Source: Betaproteobacteria bacterium HGW-Betaproteobacteria-9
GTDB taxonomy: Bacteria > Pseudomonadota > Gammaproteobacteria > Burkholderiales > Burkholderiaceae_C
Reading direction: 5' to 3'
NCBI GenBank assembly: GCA_002842215.1
Contig: PHCC01000007.1
Span: forward strand, 167,113-231,112
DNA length: 64,000 nt
Shown piece after piece: positions 42,751-51,754 of the stretch. Position 1 is the stretch's first letter; each line of letters opens with the position of its first letter. The notes below the pieces were generated by a model. That model was not told the DNA's origin, did no database searches, and saw only the letters and a program-made list of their open reading frames with translations. A program made the translations under genes and the position numbers.

Positions 42751-45060
42751 ATGTCATTGCGTCATTCGCGCCGCCTGTTTCTCAGCCTGGCGCTCATCAT
42801 CCCTGCCCCGCTGCTGCTGACCGCGCCAGCGGTTCAAGCGTCCACTTTCGATCTGCCGCCGATCGACCGGATCGTCAATTACCAGCCCAAACTGCCGCTG
42901 CAGGTGTTCACCGCCGACGGCGTCGAACTGGCGCAGTTCGGTGCCGAACGGCGCGAATACGTGCCGCTTTCCCGCACGCCCAAGCGGCTGCAGGACGCCG
43001 TGCTGGCGGTCGAAGACGCGCGTTTTCGCGAACACTCGGGCGTTGACCCGAAGGGCATGGCGCGTGCGGTGGTGGCGGCGCTGACCGGGGGGCGCCGGCA
43101 GGGCGCCAGCACCATCACGCAGCAGCTCGTGCGCACCATGCTGCTCACGCGCGAGTTTTCGGTCGAGCGCAAGGCCAAGGAAATCGTGCTCGCCTTCAAG
43201 GTGGAAGACGCTCTCTCGAAAGACCGCATCCTGGAGATCTACCTCAACGAGATCTTCCTGGGCCAGCGCGCCTATGGTTTCGCGGCCGCCGCGCAGACCT
43301 ACTTCGGCAAGTCCATGGACCAGCTCTCGCTGGCCGAAACCGCGATGCTCGCGGGCCTGCCCCAGAACCCTTATTACGCTAACCCGGTGGCTAACTTCGA
43401 GCGCGCCGTGCAGCGCCAGCGCGTGGTGCTGCAGCGCATGCTCGCCGTGGGTGCCATCACCGAGCAACAACTGGCCGCCGCCCGCGCCGAAAAACTGAAC
43501 TTGCGGTCACCCGGGCAACGCAGCGTGCACGCCGCCCATGTGGCCGAAATGGCGCGCCGCGTGGTGGTGGAGCGTTTTGGCACCGAGGCCTACTCCAGCG
43601 GCATCCGCGTGACCACGTCATTGCGTGCGGCCGACCAGCGTGCGGCGCACGACGCGGTGCAACGCGGCGTGCTGGCGTTTGACCGGCGCGGCAGCTGGCG
43701 CGGACCGGAAGGCCAGGAAACCCTGCCGTCCGGCAATGGCGCCGAGCTGGAGCGCGCCGCCGCCGAAGCACTGAAGGACCACCACGACGACGAAACGCTG
43801 CGTGTGGCCATCGTTGTGACGGCCAGTGCGAAAGAGGTGCGTGCCCAGCTGGCCACGGGCGAGCGCATCACCCTCCGGGGCGAAGGCCTGCGCTGGGCGC
43901 AGCGCGCGCTCCAGCCCGCGGCCAAGGCCCCGCTGAAGCTGCAGCGGGGCTCGGTGGCGCGGGTGGTCAAGAACGGCAAGAACTGGGCGATCTCTCAATG
44001 GCCCGAAGCCGAGGCGGCGCTGGTGGCACTGGACACCCGCACCGGCCGCGTGCGAGCGCTGGTCGGGGGTTTCGACTTCACGCGCCAACCCTTCAACCAC
44101 GTCACCCAGGGCTGGCGCCAGCCGGGATCGGCGATCAAGCCGCTGCTGGTGTCGGCCGCGCTCGAAGAACGCGTGATGCCCGCCACCATCGTGGACGACC
44201 TGCCCTTCACCGCAGCCAACGGCTGGAGCCCGGACAACAGCAGCGGCAACTACAGCGGCCCGATCACGCTGCGCGAAGGCCTGGCGAAATCGAGCAACCT
44301 GGTGAGCGTGCGCGTGTTGCAGCATGTGGGTACCCAGCGCGCGCGCGACTGGACCACCCGCTTCGGCCTCGACGCCAACCGCCAGCCCGACAACCTGACG
44401 CTGGCGCTGGGCACCGGCCTCGTGACGCCGCTGCAGATGGCGCGGGCCTACGCCACACTGGCCAACGGTGGCTGGCGCGTGGAGCCGGTGGTGGTGGAGA
44501 AAATCACCGACGCGCACGGCAAGGTGCTGTTTGAAGCGCCGCCACCGGCAGCGCTGACCGACGAGAGCCGCGCGATCCCCGAGCGCAACGCCTTCGTGAT
44601 GGGCAGCCTGCTGAACGACGTGACACGCACAGGCACCGCCGCCCGCGCCCAGGCGCAGCTCAAGCGCAACGACGTCTACGGCAAGACCGGCACCACCGAC
44701 GATGCCGTGGACGCCTGGTTCACCGGTTACCACCCCACGCTGGCCACGGCCGTGTGGATGGGCTACGACAAACCGCGCAGCCTGGGCGGCCGCGAATCGG
44801 GGGGCCGGGCCGCCCTGCCGATATGGATGGACTACATGGGTGCGGCGCTCAAGAGCGTGCCGGAGACGGCGCCGGGCGAGACCCCGGCCGGGCTGGTGTA
44901 CGAAAACGGCGACTGGCTCTACAGCGAATGGAGCAACGGCGGCTGGGCCGAACGCATCGCCGACGACACGGGCGTGCAATACGCGCAGCCACCGGGCTTG
45001 CTCGAATCGTTCCGTCCATCGTCCTTGCTGGAGCTGATCCAGAACGCGATCAAGCCCTGA
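42751..45060 (+). CDS. mrcA: Penicillin-binding protein 1A family
   Basis: The 769-residue bifunctional peptidoglycan synthase has a signal anchor (about 7-30) and a GT51 domain with EDARFREHSGVD (catalytic Glu), GASTITQQLVRTMLL, KAKEIVLAFKVE and ILEIYLNEIFLGQRAYG. An OB-like insert and a transpeptidase with SxxK in PGSAIKPLL, SxN in KSSNLVS and KTGTTDD follow. It polymerises and cross-links glycan strands in the periplasm. It ends before a strong terminator. Confidence 0.95.
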   Translation: MSLRHSRRLFLSLALIIPAPLLLTAPAVQASTFDLPPIDRIVNYQPKLPLQVFTADGVELAQFGAERREYVPLSRTPKRLQDAVLAVEDARFREHSGVDPKGMARAVVAALTGGRRQGASTITQQLVRTMLLTREFSVERKAKEIVLAFKVEDALSKDRILEIYLNEIFLGQRAYGFAAAAQTYFGKSMDQLSLAETAMLAGLPQNPYYANPVANFERAVQRQRVVLQRMLAVGAITEQQLAAARAEKLNLRSPGQRSVHAAHVAEMARRVVVERFGTEAYSSGIRVTTSLRAADQRAAHDAVQRGVLAFDRRGSWRGPEGQETLPSGNGAELERAAAEALKDHHDDETLRVAIVVTASAKEVRAQLATGERITLRGEGLRWAQRALQPAAKAPLKLQRGSVARVVKNGKNWAISQWPEAEAALVALDTRTGRVRALVGGFDFTRQPFNHVTQGWRQPGSAIKPLLVSAALEERVMPATIVDDLPFTAANGWSPDNSSGNYSGPITLREGLAKSSNLVSVRVLQHVGTQRARDWTTRFGLDANRQPDNLTLALGTGLVTPLQMARAYATLANGGWRVEPVVVEKITDAHGKVLFEAPPPAALTDESRAIPERNAFVMGSLLNDVTRTGTAARAQAQLKRNDVYGKTGTTDDAVDAWFTGYHPTLATAVWMGYDKPRSLGGRESGGRAALPIWMDYMGAALKSVPETAPGETPAGLVYENGDWLYSEWSNGGWAERIADDTGVQYAQPPGLLESFRPSSLLELIQNAIKP

Positions 45061-45086
45061 TCAGATCAAGCGTTCGCTGCATGCAA

Positions 45087-45116
45087 AAGGCCGACTCTGC
45101 AGTCGGCCTTTTTTTT
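45087..45116. terminator. Terminator after mrcA
   Basis: A perfect 10-bp stem AAGGCCGACT / AGTCGGCCTT with a CTGC loop is followed by eight T on the plus strand. The opposite strand has four T after the stem, so it may serve the converging nitronate monooxygenase gene too. Confidence 0.9.
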
Positions 45117-45129
45117 GGTGCCCCGGGGT

Positions 45130-46110
45130 TCAACCCATGCAGATGCGGGCCTTGGCTTCGGCGTATTCGTGCTTGAAGCGAGCCACCAGGTCGGCCGCTG
45201 GCATCACCTCGCGGATCGCGCCGATGCCCTGGCCGCAACCCCAGATGTCCTTCCAGGCCTTGGCCGCGTTGGCGCCTTCACCGGTGGAAAAGTTCATCTT
45301 GCTCGGGTCGCTCACCGGCAGGTTGTCCGGGTCCATGCCGGCGTTCTGGATGCTGCCCTTGAGGTAGTTGCCGTGGATGCCGGTGTAGAAGTTGCTGTAG
45401 ACGATGTCGTCCGAGTTGCTCTCGGTGATCATCTGTTTGTAGCCCTCTACCGCGCGCGCTTCTTCGGTGGCGATGAAGGCCGAGCCGATGTAGGCGAAGT
45501 CGGCGCCCATGGCCTGTGCGGCCAGGATGGCACCGCCCGACGCGATGGAACCCGACAGCGCCACGGGACCGTCGAACCACTCGCGGATCTCCTGCACCAT
45601 GGCAAACGGGCTCTTCACGCTGGCGTGCCCGCCAGCACCAGCCGCCACGGGAATCAGGCCGTCGGCGCCCTTTTCAATCGCCTTGTGCGCGAACACGTTG
45701 TTGATCACGTCGTGCAGCACCACGCCGCCCCAGCTGTGCACCGCCTGGTTCACGTCTTCGCGCGCACCCAGGCTGGTGATGATGATCGGCACCTTGTACT
45801 TGGCGCACAAGCCCATGTCGTGCTCCAGCCGGTCGTTGCTCTTGTGCACGATCTGGTTGATGGCGAAGGGCGCGGCCTTGTTGTCCGGGTTCGCAGCATC
45901 GTGCGCGGCCAGGGCTTCGGTGATCTCGGCCAACCAGTCTTCCAGCTGCGCGGCCGGACGCGCGTTGAGCGCGGGCATGGAGCCCACCACGCCAGCCTTG
46001 CACTGGGCAATGACGAGCTGGGGGTTGCTGATGATGAACAGCGGCGAGCCGATCACCGGGAACTGGATGTTCTTCAGCACCGGGGGCAGGTAGCGTTGGC
46101 GGGTCGTCAT
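45130..46110 (-). CDS. Nitronate monooxygenase family protein
   Basis: The 326-residue FMN-dependent TIM-barrel protein has the N-terminal PVIGSPLFIISNPQLVIAQ, the phosphate-binding GAGGHASVKS and ADFAYIGSAFIATEEARAV. The family oxidises nitronates and also includes NADH:quinone reductase PA1024 types. The start is ATG 46110, after CACGGAGACACC. It is downstream of the acyl-CoA dehydrogenase in the same direction and may be in the same unit (89-base gap). Confidence 0.92.
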   Translation of the reverse strand: MTTRQRYLPPVLKNIQFPVIGSPLFIISNPQLVIAQCKAGVVGSMPALNARPAAQLEDWLAEITEALAAHDAANPDNKAAPFAINQIVHKSNDRLEHDMGLCAKYKVPIIITSLGAREDVNQAVHSWGGVVLHDVINNVFAHKAIEKGADGLIPVAAGAGGHASVKSPFAMVQEIREWFDGPVALSGSIASGGAILAAQAMGADFAYIGSAFIATEEARAVEGYKQMITESNSDDIVYSNFYTGIHGNYLKGSIQNAGMDPDNLPVSDPSKMNFSTGEGANAAKAWKDIWGCGQGIGAIREVMPAADLVARFKHEYAEAKARICMG

Positions 46111-46199
46111 GGTGTCTCCGTGGTGGATCAAAAAGCTGGCTGGATTCTGGGTCAGCCAGACCGGGCGCCCTGTCGCCGCAGCAACAAGGCGCGGGTGGG

Positions 46200-47990
46200 T
46201 CAGAAAGCGTCGACCGCCATGGCCGTGACCGCGTCCGCGCCTTCGACGATGCTGTCGCGCACGCCCGGAGCGCGGCTCAGGATGTGGTCGGCGTAGAAGC
46301 GTGCGGTGGTGATCTTGGCCTGCATGAAGGCCGCTTCGGTGCCGGCGGCCAGCTGGTCTTCGGCCACCAACAGCGCGCGCGCCAGCTGCCAGCCCGCCAC
46401 CACGTTGCCCGCGAGCATGAGGTAAGGCACGCTGCCAGCAAACGCCGCGTTGGGGTTGCTGCGGGTGTTGGCGGCGATGAAATCGACCACGTCCACAAAG
46501 GCTTCTCGCGCGGCGGTCAGGCGCTTGGCCACGGCGAGCGCATTGGCGCTGCCGCGCTGCACCAGCTCGGCTTCGGTCTTCTGAATCTGTGCCGCGATGG
46601 CCTTGGCGTTGGTGCCGCCGTCGCGCGACGTCTTGCGGCCCACGAGGTCGTTGGCCTGGATCGCGGTCGTGCCTTCGTAGATCGTGAGGATCTTGGCGTC
46701 GCGGTAGTACTGGGCCGCGCCGGTTTCTTCGATGAAACCCATGCCGCCGTGCACCTGCACGCCCAGCGAGGTGGTCTCCAGGCTCATCTCGGTGCTGTAG
46801 CCCTTGACCAGGGGCACCAGGTATTCGTAGAAGGCGGCGTTGTCCTTGCGGGCGTCGACATCGGGGTGGTGGTGCGCCGCGTCGTAGGCGGCGGCGGCCA
46901 CGGCGGCCATGGCGCGGCAACCCTCGGTGCTGGCGCGCATGGTCATGAGCATGCGCTTCACATCGGGGTGGTGGATGATGGGCGCGGCGGCGCTCAGCGA
47001 GCCATCAACCGGGCGGCTCTGCACACGGTCTTTGGCGTAACCCACGGCCTTCTGGTAGGCGCGCTCGGCGATCGCGATGCCCTGCACGCCCACGGCGTAG
47101 CGCGCGGCGTTCATCATGATGAACATGTATTCGAGGCCGCGATTTTCCTGGCCCACCAGGTAACCCACGGCGCCGCCGTGGTCGCCGTACTGCAGCACGG
47201 CGGTGGGTGATGCCTTGATGCCCATCTTGTGTTCGATGCTCACGCAGTGCACGTCGTTGCGCGCACCGAGCGAGCCGTCTTTGTTCACCATGAACTTCGG
47301 CACCACGAACAGGCTGATGCCTTTCACGCCTTCGGGTGCGCCGGTCACGCGGGCCAGCACGAGGTGCACGATGTTCTGTGCCATGTCGTGTTCACCGTAG
47401 GTGATGAAGATCTTGGTGCCGAACACCTTGTAGCTGCCATCGGGCTGCGGCTCGGCGCGGCTGCGCACGGCGGCCAGATCGCTGCCGGCCTGGGGCTCGG
47501 TCAGGTTCATGGTGCCGGTCCACTCGCCACTCACCAGCTTCTCCAGGTAGATGGCTTTGAGCTCGTCGCTGCCGGCGGTGATCAGCGCTTCGATGGCACC
47601 GTCGGTCAGCAGCGGGCACAGCGCGAAGCTCATGTTGGCGCTGTTGAGCATTTCGGTGCAGGCCGCGCCGATGGTCTTGGGCAGGCCCTGGCCGCCGAAG
47701 TCCACCGGGTGCTGCAGGCCCTGCCAGCCGCCTTCGGCGTACTGCTTGAAGGCGTCCTTGAACCCGGGCGTGGTGGTGACCTGGCCGTCGTGGAAAGAAG
47801 ACGGGTACTTGTCACCCTCCCAGTTCAGCGGCGCAATCACACCCTCGTTGAGCTTGGCGCACTCCTCCAGCACGGCCTGCGCGGTGTCCAGGCCTGCGTC
47901 TTCAAAACCGGGCAACGCAGACACCTGGCGAATGCGCGCCAGGTGTTCGATGTTGAACAGCATGTCTTTGAGGGGTGCGACGTAACTCAT
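46200..47990 (-). CDS. Acyl-CoA dehydrogenase with C-terminal extension
   Basis: The 596-residue flavoprotein has the ACAD middle-domain motif GTMNLTEPQAGSDL, FITYGEHDM and the C-terminal QVHGGMGFIEETGAAQYYRDAKILTIYEGTTAIQ segment with catalytic glutamate candidates. A further C-terminal ACDMPP-type helical extension is present. Its length and pattern are those of the long ACADs including DmdC. It passes electrons to ETF, encoded just upstream; the hairpin at 48032-48055 separates them. Confidence 0.93.
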   Translation of the reverse strand: MSYVAPLKDMLFNIEHLARIRQVSALPGFEDAGLDTAQAVLEECAKLNEGVIAPLNWEGDKYPSSFHDGQVTTTPGFKDAFKQYAEGGWQGLQHPVDFGGQGLPKTIGAACTEMLNSANMSFALCPLLTDGAIEALITAGSDELKAIYLEKLVSGEWTGTMNLTEPQAGSDLAAVRSRAEPQPDGSYKVFGTKIFITYGEHDMAQNIVHLVLARVTGAPEGVKGISLFVVPKFMVNKDGSLGARNDVHCVSIEHKMGIKASPTAVLQYGDHGGAVGYLVGQENRGLEYMFIMMNAARYAVGVQGIAIAERAYQKAVGYAKDRVQSRPVDGSLSAAAPIIHHPDVKRMLMTMRASTEGCRAMAAVAAAAYDAAHHHPDVDARKDNAAFYEYLVPLVKGYSTEMSLETTSLGVQVHGGMGFIEETGAAQYYRDAKILTIYEGTTAIQANDLVGRKTSRDGGTNAKAIAAQIQKTEAELVQRGSANALAVAKRLTAAREAFVDVVDFIAANTRSNPNAAFAGSVPYLMLAGNVVAGWQLARALLVAEDQLAAGTEAAFMQAKITTARFYADHILSRAPGVRDSIVEGADAVTAMAVDAF

Positions 47991-48031
47991 TCGAATGTCT
48001 CCAGAGGTTCTTCGGGAAGTACAGATGCAAC

Positions 48032-48055
48032 AAGGGCATCGCGAACGATGCCCTT
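48032..48055. terminator. Hairpin between etfA and the acyl-CoA dehydrogenase gene
   Basis: A perfect 10-bp stem AAGGGCATCG / CGATGCCCTT with a CGAA tetraloop lies 17 bases after the etfA stop (minus strand). Only TTG follows on the minus strand, so it probably tunes rather than ends transcription. Confidence 0.5.
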
Positions 48056-48071
48056 GCCGGTGGTGCGGTGC

Positions 48072-49004
48072 TTACAGCGCCTTGATCAGCTCAGGCACAG
48101 CCGCAAACAGATCGGCCTCCAGCCCGTAGTCGGCCACCGAGAAGATCGGGGCTTCGGGGTCCTTGTTGATCGCCACGATCACCTTGGAATCCTTCATGCC
48201 GGCCAGGTGCTGGATAGCCCCTGAGATGCCACAGGCCACGTACAGCTGCGGTGCGACGATCTTGCCGGTCTGGCCGACCTGCCAGTCGTTGGGCGCGTAG
48301 CCCGCGTCCACCGCCGCGCGGCTCGCGCCGAGGGCCGCACCCAGCTTGTCGGCCAGCGGGGTCATGACCTCGTTGAACTTCTCGGCGCTGCCCAGCGCGC
48401 GGCCACCGGAGACGATGATCTTGGCGGCGGTCAGTTCGGGGCGGTCGCTCTTGGCGATCTCGCTGCCCAGGAACGTGCTCTTGCCGCTGTCGGCCTGCGC
48501 TGCCTGGGTTTCCACGGCGGCGCTGCCACCGGTGGCGGCGGCCGGGTCGAAACCGGTGGTGCGCACGGTGATGACCTTGGTGGCGTCCATGCTCTGCACG
48601 GTGGCAATCGCATTGCCGGCGTAGATCGGGCGTTCAAACGTGTCGGCGGCGATCACCTTGGTGATGTCGCTGATCTGGCCCACGTCGAGCTGCGCGGCCA
48701 CGCGCGGGGCGATGTTCTTGCCGCTGGCCGTGGCGGGGAACAGGATGTGGCTGTAGTTGGACGCGATGGCCAGCACCTGCGCTGCCATGTTCTCGGCCAG
48801 GCCGTGCGCGAGGTACTCCGCGTCGGCGTGGATGACTTTGGACACGCCGGCGATCTGGGCGGCGGCCGCAGCAGCGCCTGCGGCGTTGTGGCCGGCGATG
48901 AGCACGTGCACCTCACCGCCACACTGGGCGGCGGCGGTGACGGTGTTGAGCGTGGCGCCCTTGATGGTGGCGTTGTCGTGTTCGGCAATGACGAGTGCGG
49001 TCAT
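48072..49004 (-). CDS. etfA: Electron transfer flavoprotein alpha subunit
   Basis: The 310-residue ETF alpha subunit has the N-terminal domain with [10 protein letters not shown], then the C-terminal FAD domain with [55 protein letters not shown] and the closing [20 protein letters not shown]. It starts 11 bases after etfB. Confidence 0.97.
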   Translation of the reverse strand: MTALVIAEHDNATIKGATLNTVTAAAQCGGEVHVLIAGHNAAGAAAAAAQIAGVSKVIHADAEYLAHGLAENMAAQVLAIASNYSHILFPATASGKNIAPRVAAQLDVGQISDITKVIAADTFERPIYAGNAIATVQSMDATKVITVRTTGFDPAAATGGSAAVETQAAQADSGKSTFLGSEIAKSDRPELTAAKIIVSGGRALGSAEKFNEVMTPLADKLGAALGASRAAVDAGYAPNDWQVGQTGKIVAPQLYVACGISGAIQHLAGMKDSKVIVAINKDPEAPIFSVADYGLEADLFAAVPELIKAL

Positions 49005-49015
49005 GTTGTTGTTCC

Positions 49016-49765
49016 TCAGATCACTTTGGCTTCGTTCTTGAGCTTGTCCACCAGGGCGGCGACATCGGTCACCTTGATGCCCGCACCGCGTTTCGGCGGC
49101 TCGCTGACCTTCAAGGTCTTGAGGCGTGGGCTCACGTCCACGCCGAGGTCTTCGGGCTTGACGATGTCCATCTGCTTCTTCTTGGCCTTCATGATGTTGG
49201 GCAGCGTCACATAACGCGGCTCGTTCAGGCGCAGGTCGGTGGTGACGATGGCGGGCAGGCTCAGGCTCAGGGTTTCCAGGCCGCCGTCGACTTCGCGGGT
49301 GACGTTGACCTTGCCGTCCACGACTTCGACCTTGGAGGCAAACGTGCCTTGAGGCAGACCCGCCAGCGCGGCCAGCATCTGGCCGGTCTGGTTGCAGTCG
49401 TCGTCGATGGCCTGCTTGCCCAGGATCACGAGGCCGGGCTGCTCCTTGTCCATCAGCGCCTTGAGCAGTTTGGCCACGGCCAGGGGCTGCAGTTCTTCGG
49501 CGGTTTCCACCAGGATGGCGCGGTCGGCGCCGATGGCCATGGCGGTGCGCAGGGTTTCCTGGCACTGCGTGACGCCGCAGGAGACGGCGATGACCTCGGC
49601 GACGACGCCCTTCTCTTTCAAGCGCACGGCTTCTTCGACCGCGATCTCGTCAAACGGGTTCATGCTCATCTTGACGTTGGCCAGATCCATGCCGGACTGG
49701 TCGGCCTTGACGCGCACCTTGACGTTGTAGTCCACCACGCGTTTGACGGGGACGATAACCTTCAT
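49016..49765 (-). CDS. etfB: Electron transfer flavoprotein beta subunit
   Basis: The 249-residue beta subunit has [47 protein letters not shown] (AMP-binding) and the recognition loop TVxLP-like [14 protein letters not shown]. With EtfA it carries electrons from acyl-CoA dehydrogenases to the quinone pool. The start follows CAGGAGCAACCGAAT. It is the first gene of the etfBA-acd unit; a palindrome at 49817-49832 lies upstream. Confidence 0.97.
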   Translation of the reverse strand: MKVIVPVKRVVDYNVKVRVKADQSGMDLANVKMSMNPFDEIAVEEAVRLKEKGVVAEVIAVSCGVTQCQETLRTAMAIGADRAILVETAEELQPLAVAKLLKALMDKEQPGLVILGKQAIDDDCNQTGQMLAALAGLPQGTFASKVEVVDGKVNVTREVDGGLETLSLSLPAIVTTDLRLNEPRYVTLPNIMKAKKKQMDIVKPEDLGVDVSPRLKTLKVSEPPKRGAGIKVTDVAALVDKLKNEAKVI

Positions 49766-50129
49766 ATTCGGTTGCTCCTGATGGTTGTGAGAACGAAAGA
49801 AAAAGCGGGATTCGAGTTGACGTACACGTCAATCATCGGATTGTATGCCCGACCCAACGACGGACCGCCCTGACGCAGAAAAGAACGCTGCATTTCAAAA
49901 AAACGAACGGTCGTGCTTTTTGTGAATTATAGGCGAGCCCGCCCGCGACGCCTACCCTTATCCCCCACAAACCAACCGGCATCACCACCAGGGCGATTAA
50001 CCAACCAGACGGTCGGCGAATTCGGGTAAGTCTGGAGAAGAGAAATCCCAGTCTTCGCCTATAGTGAATTCTGAGTGATTTGCTTATATTTAGAAACCAT
50101 ATTTACCCACCGCCCCGAGGAAACGCTTC
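49766..50129. promoter_or_regulatory. Divergent control region between etfB and a TRAP operon
   Basis: The 364-base gap is AT-richer than its surroundings and carries no ORF of note. It holds a perfect palindrome (49817-49832), an ACGAACGGTCGT stretch (about 49903-49914) flanked by A and T runs, and a CCAACC-AGAC-GGTCGG near-palindrome (50001-50016). The last two resemble TetR-family operators. Several regulators of acyl-CoA metabolism could act here. Confidence 0.5.
49817..49832. promoter_or_regulatory. Palindromic operator upstream of etfBA
   Basis: TTGACGTACACGTCAA is a 7+2+7 palindrome, 52 bases before etfB. It resembles the operator recalled for the MerR-family regulator LiuR, which controls branched-chain acyl-CoA genes and often etf in proteobacteria. 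No liuR gene is in the window. Confidence 0.5.
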
Positions 50130-51146
50130 ATGAAACTTCGCCACGTGTTCGCTGCCGCCTTGTCCACCACATTGCTGTCCAGCGGTCTGGTTTCCGCACA
50201 GACCGTGTTCACCGTATCCAGTTGGCTGCCACCCACCCATACCCTGTCCACGGTGCAGAAAAACTGGTGCGATCTGCTGGAAAAAGAAAGCACCGGCCGC
50301 ATGAAGTGCAACATCCTGCCCAAGGGCGTGGTGGCGGCGCCGGGCACCTTTGATGCCGTGCGCGACGGTCTGGCCGACATCTCCTACACGGTGGACGGGT
50401 ACACCCCAGGCCGCTTCATCAACACCCAGGTGGCCGAATTCCCTTTCCTGGGCGACAACGCGGTCGCCACCTCGGTGGCCTACCAGCGCATCTACAGCAA
50501 ATACTTCGCCCCGCTGGGCGAACACCGTGGCGTGAAAGCACTGGCCGTTTTCACGCACGGCCCCGGCATCATCTTCAACAGCAAGAAACCAGTCTCCAGT
50601 GCCGCCGACGCCGCTTCGCTGAAGTTCCGAATCGGTGGTGGCAACATCAACGAACTCTCCAAGGCCATGGGCTGGAACACCACGCTCAAGGCTGCGCCCG
50701 AGTCGTTCGAGCTGCTGTCCACCGGCGTGATGGACGGCACCTTCTTTCCCGATGAGTCGGTGGCCTCGTTCAAGCTCAGCATGATCAAGCACGCCACCAC
50801 CTTCCCCGGCGGCCTCTACAACACCAGCTTTGTCTTCATGATGAACGAGGGCAAATACAAGGCACTGTCGCCGCAGGACAAGGCCGTGGTTGACAAGCTC
50901 TCGGGTGAGGTGGCCGCGCGCATGTTCGGCGAAGGCTGGGACAAGGTGGACGCGGCCAGCCGCGATGGCGCCCAGAAGGCCCAGGGTGTGAGCCGCATCA
51001 AGGCCGACCAGGCCTTCGTCAAGGCCGTGATGGACAAGCAGGACTACCTGGAAACCAAGTGGGCCGCCAGCGCGCAGGTCAAAGGCCTGAAAGATCCGAA
51101 GGCCGTGCTGGCCGAATTCCGTGCTGAAATCGCCAAGGTGAAGTAA
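50130..51146 (+). CDS. dctP: TRAP transporter substrate-binding protein DctP (second system)
   Basis: The 338-residue periplasmic protein has a signal peptide (MKLRHVFAAALSTTLLSSGL, cleavage near SAQ-T). The ligand domain includes SSWLPPTHTLSTVQKNWCDLLEKES, SYTVDGYTPGRF and SLKFRIGGGNINEL, whose arginine is the carboxylate ligand. It belongs to a subfamily with a proline-rich PPTHTL start, different from the gluconate-type DctP at 23618. The substrate is probably a carboxylic acid. Confidence 0.93.
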   Translation: MKLRHVFAAALSTTLLSSGLVSAQTVFTVSSWLPPTHTLSTVQKNWCDLLEKESTGRMKCNILPKGVVAAPGTFDAVRDGLADISYTVDGYTPGRFINTQVAEFPFLGDNAVATSVAYQRIYSKYFAPLGEHRGVKALAVFTHGPGIIFNSKKPVSSAADAASLKFRIGGGNINELSKAMGWNTTLKAAPESFELLSTGVMDGTFFPDESVASFKLSMIKHATTFPGGLYNTSFVFMMNEGKYKALSPQDKAVVDKLSGEVAARMFGEGWDKVDAASRDGAQKAQGVSRIKADQAFVKAVMDKQDYLETKWAASAQVKGLKDPKAVLAEFRAEIAKVK

Positions 51147-51157
51147 ACCCCGGTCAG

Positions 51158-51226
51158 CCGGCCAAAAGGCCGGTCAGCCCCCGTGGGCCGATGGGACAGC
51201 GACACTGCTGCCCACCGGCCCATTTC
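51158..51226 (+). terminator. Two hairpins between dctP and dctQ
   Basis: The first is CCGGCC-AAAA-GGCCGG (51158-51173). The second, at about 51185-51226, pairs GGGCCG.TGGG.CAG with CTG.CCA.CGGCCC. Neither has a T-tract. Such structures after dctP commonly keep the binding-protein message abundant relative to permease genes. Confidence 0.5.
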
Positions 51227-51244
51227 ACATGCAGGAAGCACAAC

Positions 51245-51754
51245 ATGCACAAAACACTCGACCGGGTGCTGTACTGGTCCACCGGCATCATGGCCGCCAT
51301 GGCGCTTTTTTCCCTCATGTGGCTGACCGTGATCGACGTGGTCGGTCGCAAGTTCTTCGACAACTCGGTACCCGGCGGGCTGGAGCTCACCGAAATGCTC
51401 ATGGTTGTGGTGATCTTCGCTGCCATGCCGCTCGTCTCCTGGCGCGGCGAGCACGTGGTCTTTGACACGCTCGACGCGCTGATTCCCGACTGGCTGCGCT
51501 CGATACAGGCCCGCGTGGTCCACCTGATTTGCGCGGGCACGTTTGCTTTTCTGGGTCGGCTCATGATGATGCGCGCCGAGCGCTTTGCCGAATACGGCGA
51601 TACCACAGTGCACCTCGCGCTGTCCATCGCTCCGGTGGCCTGGCTGATGGCGGGTTTGCTGATGCTCACCGGGCTGGCCCATCTGCTGCTGGTGTTTGTG
51701 CGCGCGTCCGCCACGGGTCACGCCCCCGTCGACACCCGGGGAGCCTCCACATGA
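51245..51754 (+). CDS. dctQ: TRAP transporter small permease DctQ (second system)
   Basis: The 169-residue four-helix protein has VIDVVGRKFFDNSVPGGLELTEM, the conserved DctQ signature, and APVAWLMAGLLMLTGL. ATG 51245 is chosen after GCAGGAAGCACAAC. Its stop overlaps the dctM start by 4 bases. Confidence 0.92.
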   Translation: MHKTLDRVLYWSTGIMAAMALFSLMWLTVIDVVGRKFFDNSVPGGLELTEMLMVVVIFAAMPLVSWRGEHVVFDTLDALIPDWLRSIQARVVHLICAGTFAFLGRLMMMRAERFAEYGDTTVHLALSIAPVAWLMAGLLMLTGLAHLLLVFVRASATGHAPVDTRGAST

